This document shows positions 57,958 through 64,000 of a stretch of 64,000 bases of DNA, in pieces (position 1 is the stretch's first letter; each line of letters starts with the position of its first letter). The stretch is from Okapia johnstoni (lineage: Eukaryota > Chordata > Mammalia > Artiodactyla > Giraffidae). The DNA lies in NCBI GenBank assembly GCA_024291935.2, contig CM044315.1, positions 58,750,385 to 58,814,384 of the forward strand, written 5' to 3'. Below the pieces are notes generated by a model. That model made no database searches and had not been told where the DNA came from. It saw nothing but the letters and a program-made list of their open reading frames with translations. The position numbers were made by a program, and so were the translations under genes.

Positions 57958-60406
57958 CTGAAGAAAAATAAAGTAACATCTCTGTTATTGTGATGGGCCC
58001 TGGAAAACCAAACAAGCTGACCTGGTTTGCAAGAGAAAAAGAAAAAAAAGACACAACAACCCAACAAACATCAAATAATACCAGATTCTGTTATTTGGGC
58101 ATTTACTATATGGCACATCCTGCACTGAATGCAATATATACATTATTGCTCTTAATCCCACAGATTGAGAATGGATATTCACCATTCACAAAGGAATACT
58201 GAGGAGACTCAGTGAGGTTCAGTGAGACTCAGTGAGGTTCAGAAATATCTTGTCAGAGGTCACAGAGCCAGTAAGTGGTGGAGCTGGGGCTCAGTCCCAA
58301 CTTTGTCTGATTCCAAAGCCTGTGTTGGTCTCACTAGAGCTGATTACTTTTCCTCTGATGTGTGCCAAATAAGAAGTCTGGTTACAACCTTGGCTGGGAA
58401 TGACTTTGTCACTCCTTGGATTCTGTGAGTCATTCTCTGAAGAAGGAAGCCCCTGGTCCATTGAGCTCTGACTCAACATTCTTTCCCTGATAACTTTAAA
58501 ATATGCCGCGGTTTTAAAACGAAACGGAGCCAGCCCAGGATGACTCTGGCGTGTCTTAAGTCCTGTGGAATGCTTTTGGTTTGTAGACGACGTAGGTAAA
58601 ACACTTGAAAATACTTCAAGCTCCTAAACAAATAAATATCCCCTCTGTGGACATGTCTGCAATTGTTTTAGATTCAGAGGGCACACCATTATTTCCACTG
58701 GGAGAAAGAAGGAAAAAATAAAGACAATTAAGCAGTTCCTTTGCTAGTGTTCCTGTGAAGAAACATGAAGCTTATGGTTCTGTTATGGTTTACACAGGGG
58801 CTATGCATCCTGCATGTGCAGGCTCTGTGGCCTGATGCTGACCCGTGCACTGTGGGACAAACAGGAAACATTGGGGGTGGGAGCAGGTTGAGAGAAAGAA
58901 CAGGCACTAGTTGAATGAGGGAATGGAATTCCCCTGTTATGGTCTCAGGAGCTGGAGAGATGCTGGGTCAGGATTCAGGGGTAGATGAGCAAGGGCAACT
59001 TCTGTGCACCCGTGGGGCATTACATAGCTAACTTTCCACACGGCTGGAAACCTCTTTGTTAACATTCTGGATTTGGGCCAGTTATTTCATACATCCAAGC
59101 TGTACCATAGCAAAGAACCTTAGCCATACATGACCCTTATCTATCTATTTTCTTTCCTTCCTTCCTCTCTTTCTCTCTCTCATTCTTTTCTCTGGTGTTT
59201 CCCTAGCATTAATAGACAGAATTCACACCAAAGTCAGGGGCCCTCTGATCTGCACTGGTTATAAGACCGACTATAGATGATTCAAATATTTCTCTTCCAC
59301 CCACTCTTCTTTCTTCTCGTTTAATTCTTTACGAGTGTTTAAGGGTTTTTAAATACTATTTTCAATGTGTTTTCCAGGGACTTGAAAAAAAAAAAAGCTC
59401 AAGGCAATGGAGAAAATTCAATCAGTTGAACTACAGTGCAGCCATTTTCTTTCTTCATTTGTTTTGCTTTTGCTAAATGTTCAGCACTTATAAGAAAGGC
59501 AGCCTCTAGCTGCTTATTTCCTAGGCCCTGGGGTGAGAGAACACTACAAATCTGGAGAGCACCTAGTCAAGTGTTTCATCACCAGTCTACTCAGACAATG
59601 CTCACCAAAGCCCATCTGTGGGAAATGCCATGGTGGACCATGGAAACAGGGAGACTTGTTCACAGTGATGGAGAGTGCTTTGGGTGGAGGGCAGTGATGA
59701 GCTGGTGAACTGAACCAAGAGGCCAGCTTATTTACCTGACACCCTGCAAAAATACCTGCTATGTCTGTCTCAAAAGGCTGTTTTCAGGTTCAAATGGGAT
59801 AATGTATATGAAAATGTGTGGAAAACCACACAGAACATCACATATATACCAAACACCTCTGTTGCTAATTAAAGGACAGTAGGCTAATTAATTAACTAAT
59901 TCACAAATATCTTATTCTAATTAAGGCATGAGGATTTTGAATTGGCCTTAACTTAATGTGATGTGTTTTTATGGTGTATTAGACTTACAGAGCATTTTTA
60001 CAGACTTTAAATTCATTTGATTGGGTTTTTAAAAAAAGCAACACAGTGATAATTGCAAAGGAATTACATACTGATATTACAACTACATGTAAATTTGGGG
60101 GTAGAAAGTAGTGGACAAAGAGGATAAACACTAATGAAAACTAGTCTGAATGATTTTGTGATAAAGGCCTTGGGCAGCCTACAGACACAATCTGAATCAT
60201 GACGCTGGCTCAGGTCATTGGTTTCTGAAAAAAATAGCATCTCAGCTGGCCCTGAAGCCTTTGTAAGGATATTGATACTTTCTAGTGCTACATATTTTTC
60301 AGCTAGGGACATCTCCTTGCCTACAGTGTAATGTACCTCCAGCACAGAGGGAGTTTGTAACTTTGGATGCAACCAAAAGATGTCAGCCTATTCTCAGACG
60401 TGTAGA
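57958..60406 (-). other. PDE4B intronic DNA, left part
   Basis: It includes a reversed MIR (about 58080-58325: TCACAGAGCCAGTAAGTGGT), a short tandem at 58206-58242 (GACTCAGTGAGGTTCAGTGA repeated) and a pyrimidine tract at 59153-59193. I looked here on both strands for the exon that should encode the HCADLSNP segment and did not find it. Confidence 0.75.
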
Positions 60407-60500
60407 TGTGACCTTGGATCTATGGATCGAACCCACATCTTTTATGTCTCTTGCTTTGACAGGTGGATTCTTTACCACTAGTGCCACCTGGGAAGCCCAT
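60407..60500 (-). repeat. Bov-tA SINE head fragment
   Basis: Only the tRNA-like head remains: GGATCGAACCCACATC through ACCACTAGTGCCACCTGGGA. Body and tail are absent. Confidence 0.85.

Positions 60501-60582
<82 letters not shown>
60501..60582. repeat. Compound (TG)n(TA)n microsatellite
   Basis: About 20 TG units at 60505-60544 followed by about 16 TA units at 60549-60580, in a PDE4B intron. It abuts the head end of a Bov-tA fragment. It is likely highly polymorphic. Confidence 0.97.
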
Positions 60583-60585
<3 letters not shown>

Positions 60586-61022
60586 CAAATAAAATATGCA
60601 TATTTGGGACACAGCACAGGGCTTTGACCATGAGGCAGAAGAGATATATGGGAAAGAGATTCACTACCTCTGATGATGCTAGCAGTGTATATGATTCTGG
60701 ACACTGAAAACAAGGTTCAGGAAACAAGAGTGAAGAGTAGAGGTCCTAAATAAAGACAGAGCTGGGGGAAACCTGGAGGGATGAGATGGAGGAGATGGCA
60801 GCCTTCAGTTAACTTAGTTGGATTTGCTATGGTCATACATACTGATCTAAACTGAGGATACACAGCCCAAACTTTGATGGGTTTTCTGAAGACTGCTTTA
60901 TCTCCTCACTGTGAAATTGAGTGTAATGGAGAAGGCAAATGAGTCATGAGTATAATGAAACTAAATAAGTAGTTGCTTCCTTATCATTTCACACCCACAC
61001 ATATATGTATATATATGCATAT
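60583..61022 (-). other. PDE4B intronic DNA
   Basis: No exon or named repeat seen. A short (TA)-rich run is at 61001-61024. Confidence 0.6.
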
Positions 61023-61158
61023 ACGCTGCTTAGTTGCTCTGTTGTGTTCGACTCTCTGTGGCCCCATGAAATGTAGCCCGCCAGGCTCCTCTGCCCATGG
61101 AATTGTCCAGGTAAGAATAGTAAGAATACTGGAGCAGGCTGCCATTTTTCCACGGAAG
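61023..61158 (-). repeat. Truncated Bov-tA SINE in intron
   Basis: Reverse copy CTTAGTTGCTCTGTTGTGTT to GGAGCAGGCTGCCATTTTT. It has a local duplication of AGTAAGAATA and lacks the tRNA-like head. Confidence 0.9.
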
Positions 61159-61586
<428 letters not shown>

Positions 61587-61630
61587 TTAAAAGAAAAGAA
61601 AAGAAAACTTTCAACAAACTCAGTTTATCA

Positions 61631-63874
<2,244 letters not shown>

Positions 63875-63974
63875 TTGTGTTGATGAGAAACTGATTGGAG
63901 ACTCCAGGATGATCAACGTCATGGATAGCAGCTGCAAAAATGGCGGCCAGAATTTCCAAATCTGTGAAGACGGC
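63875..63974 (-). CDS. PDE4B: PDE4B coding exon with HD metal-binding motif (partial gene, internal exon)
   Basis: This 100-bp exon encodes 33 residues from [13 protein letters not shown] to the Asn-Thr before the splice, plus one base of the next codon. It holds HDVDHPG, whose first His-Asp pair is part of the two-metal site of class I cyclic-nucleotide phosphodiesterases (His274/Asp275 in PDE4B crystal numbering). The enzyme hydrolyses cAMP to AMP in the cytosol and in anchored signalling complexes. Splice sites are seen directly: acceptor ...TATGCAG at 63981-63975 and donor GTGAGT at 63874-63869. The exon leaves phase 1, which matches the AT starting the next exon. Upstream exons, including the one with the catalytic His, lie beyond the window. 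PDE4D is nearly identical here; the C-terminal exon at 57592-57957 decides for PDE4B. Confidence 0.96.
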
Positions 63975-64000
63975 CTGCATAGCAAAATGAGCTCATTGAA

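Noticed and set aside
60285..60727. Open frames on both strands with (VC)n, (TH)n and (YI)n runs
   Set aside because: Translations of the (TG)n(TA)n microsatellite and the SINE fragment.

Overview
The window is nuclear DNA from a cud-chewing artiodactyl (Pecora, most likely Bovidae). It is crowded with Bov-tA / Bov-A2 tRNA-derived SINEs, BovB (RTE) LINE fragments, CHR-type cetartiodactyl SINEs and ruminant-type L1 tails. That repeat set is diagnostic of ruminants, but I cannot separate cattle from sheep, goat or other bovids by eye. There is no prokaryotic or viral gene organisation: no operons, ribosome-binding sites or CRISPR arrays. I found no new multi-gene system. Apart from the gene described next, the longest open frames are retrotransposon relics. 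The only host gene is the 3' end of PDE4B (cAMP-specific phosphodiesterase 4B), on the minus strand at the right-hand end. Four coding exons with intact splice sites are visible in transcript order: 63974-63875, 61854-61700, 61580-61458, and 57957-57592 (terminal coding exon with TAA stop). They carry part of the HD-type catalytic domain and the complete C-terminal tail. A repeat-poor stretch of about 1.9 kb follows (57591 to about 55690) and fits the 3' UTR, with three candidate poly(A) signals. One exon expected from the PDE4B family is not there: the 61-codon (183-bp) exon between the 61458-61580 exon and the last exon, which should lie between 57958 and 61457. It carries the metal-ligand Asp and the invariant Gln. 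No run of N marks a gap. Positions 1 to about 55.6 kb are the downstream flank of PDE4B. I see no supported protein-coding or structured RNA gene in it. It is built from layers of transposons of different age: old L2, MIR, MER5-type and MLT1/MaLR-like LTR pieces, older L1 fragments, then CHR SINEs, BovB, ruminant L1 and Bov-tA/Bov-A2 SINEs on top. Many young insertions keep clear target-site duplications (TSDs), so insertion order can be read directly. The best examples are: an L2 copy split by a CHR SINE and then by an L1 that itself holds a BovB (46.5-50.1 kb); a BovB holding a SINE (36.07-36.77 kb); an MLT1-like LTR holding both a SINE and a mariner MITE (51.6-52.4 kb); and an L1 whose TSD lies about 200 bp beyond its own 3' end, which suggests a 3' transduction (11.4-12.55 kb). 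Other structure includes a perfect 95-bp tandem duplication at 46950-47139, a SINE with a doubled head at 23.8-24.1 kb, and several (CA)n/(TG)n(TA)n microsatellites. The remaining stretches look like unique non-coding DNA. Repeat family names are by recognition of characteristic sequence and ends, not by database search, and repeat ends without a stated TSD are good to about 10-30 bases.
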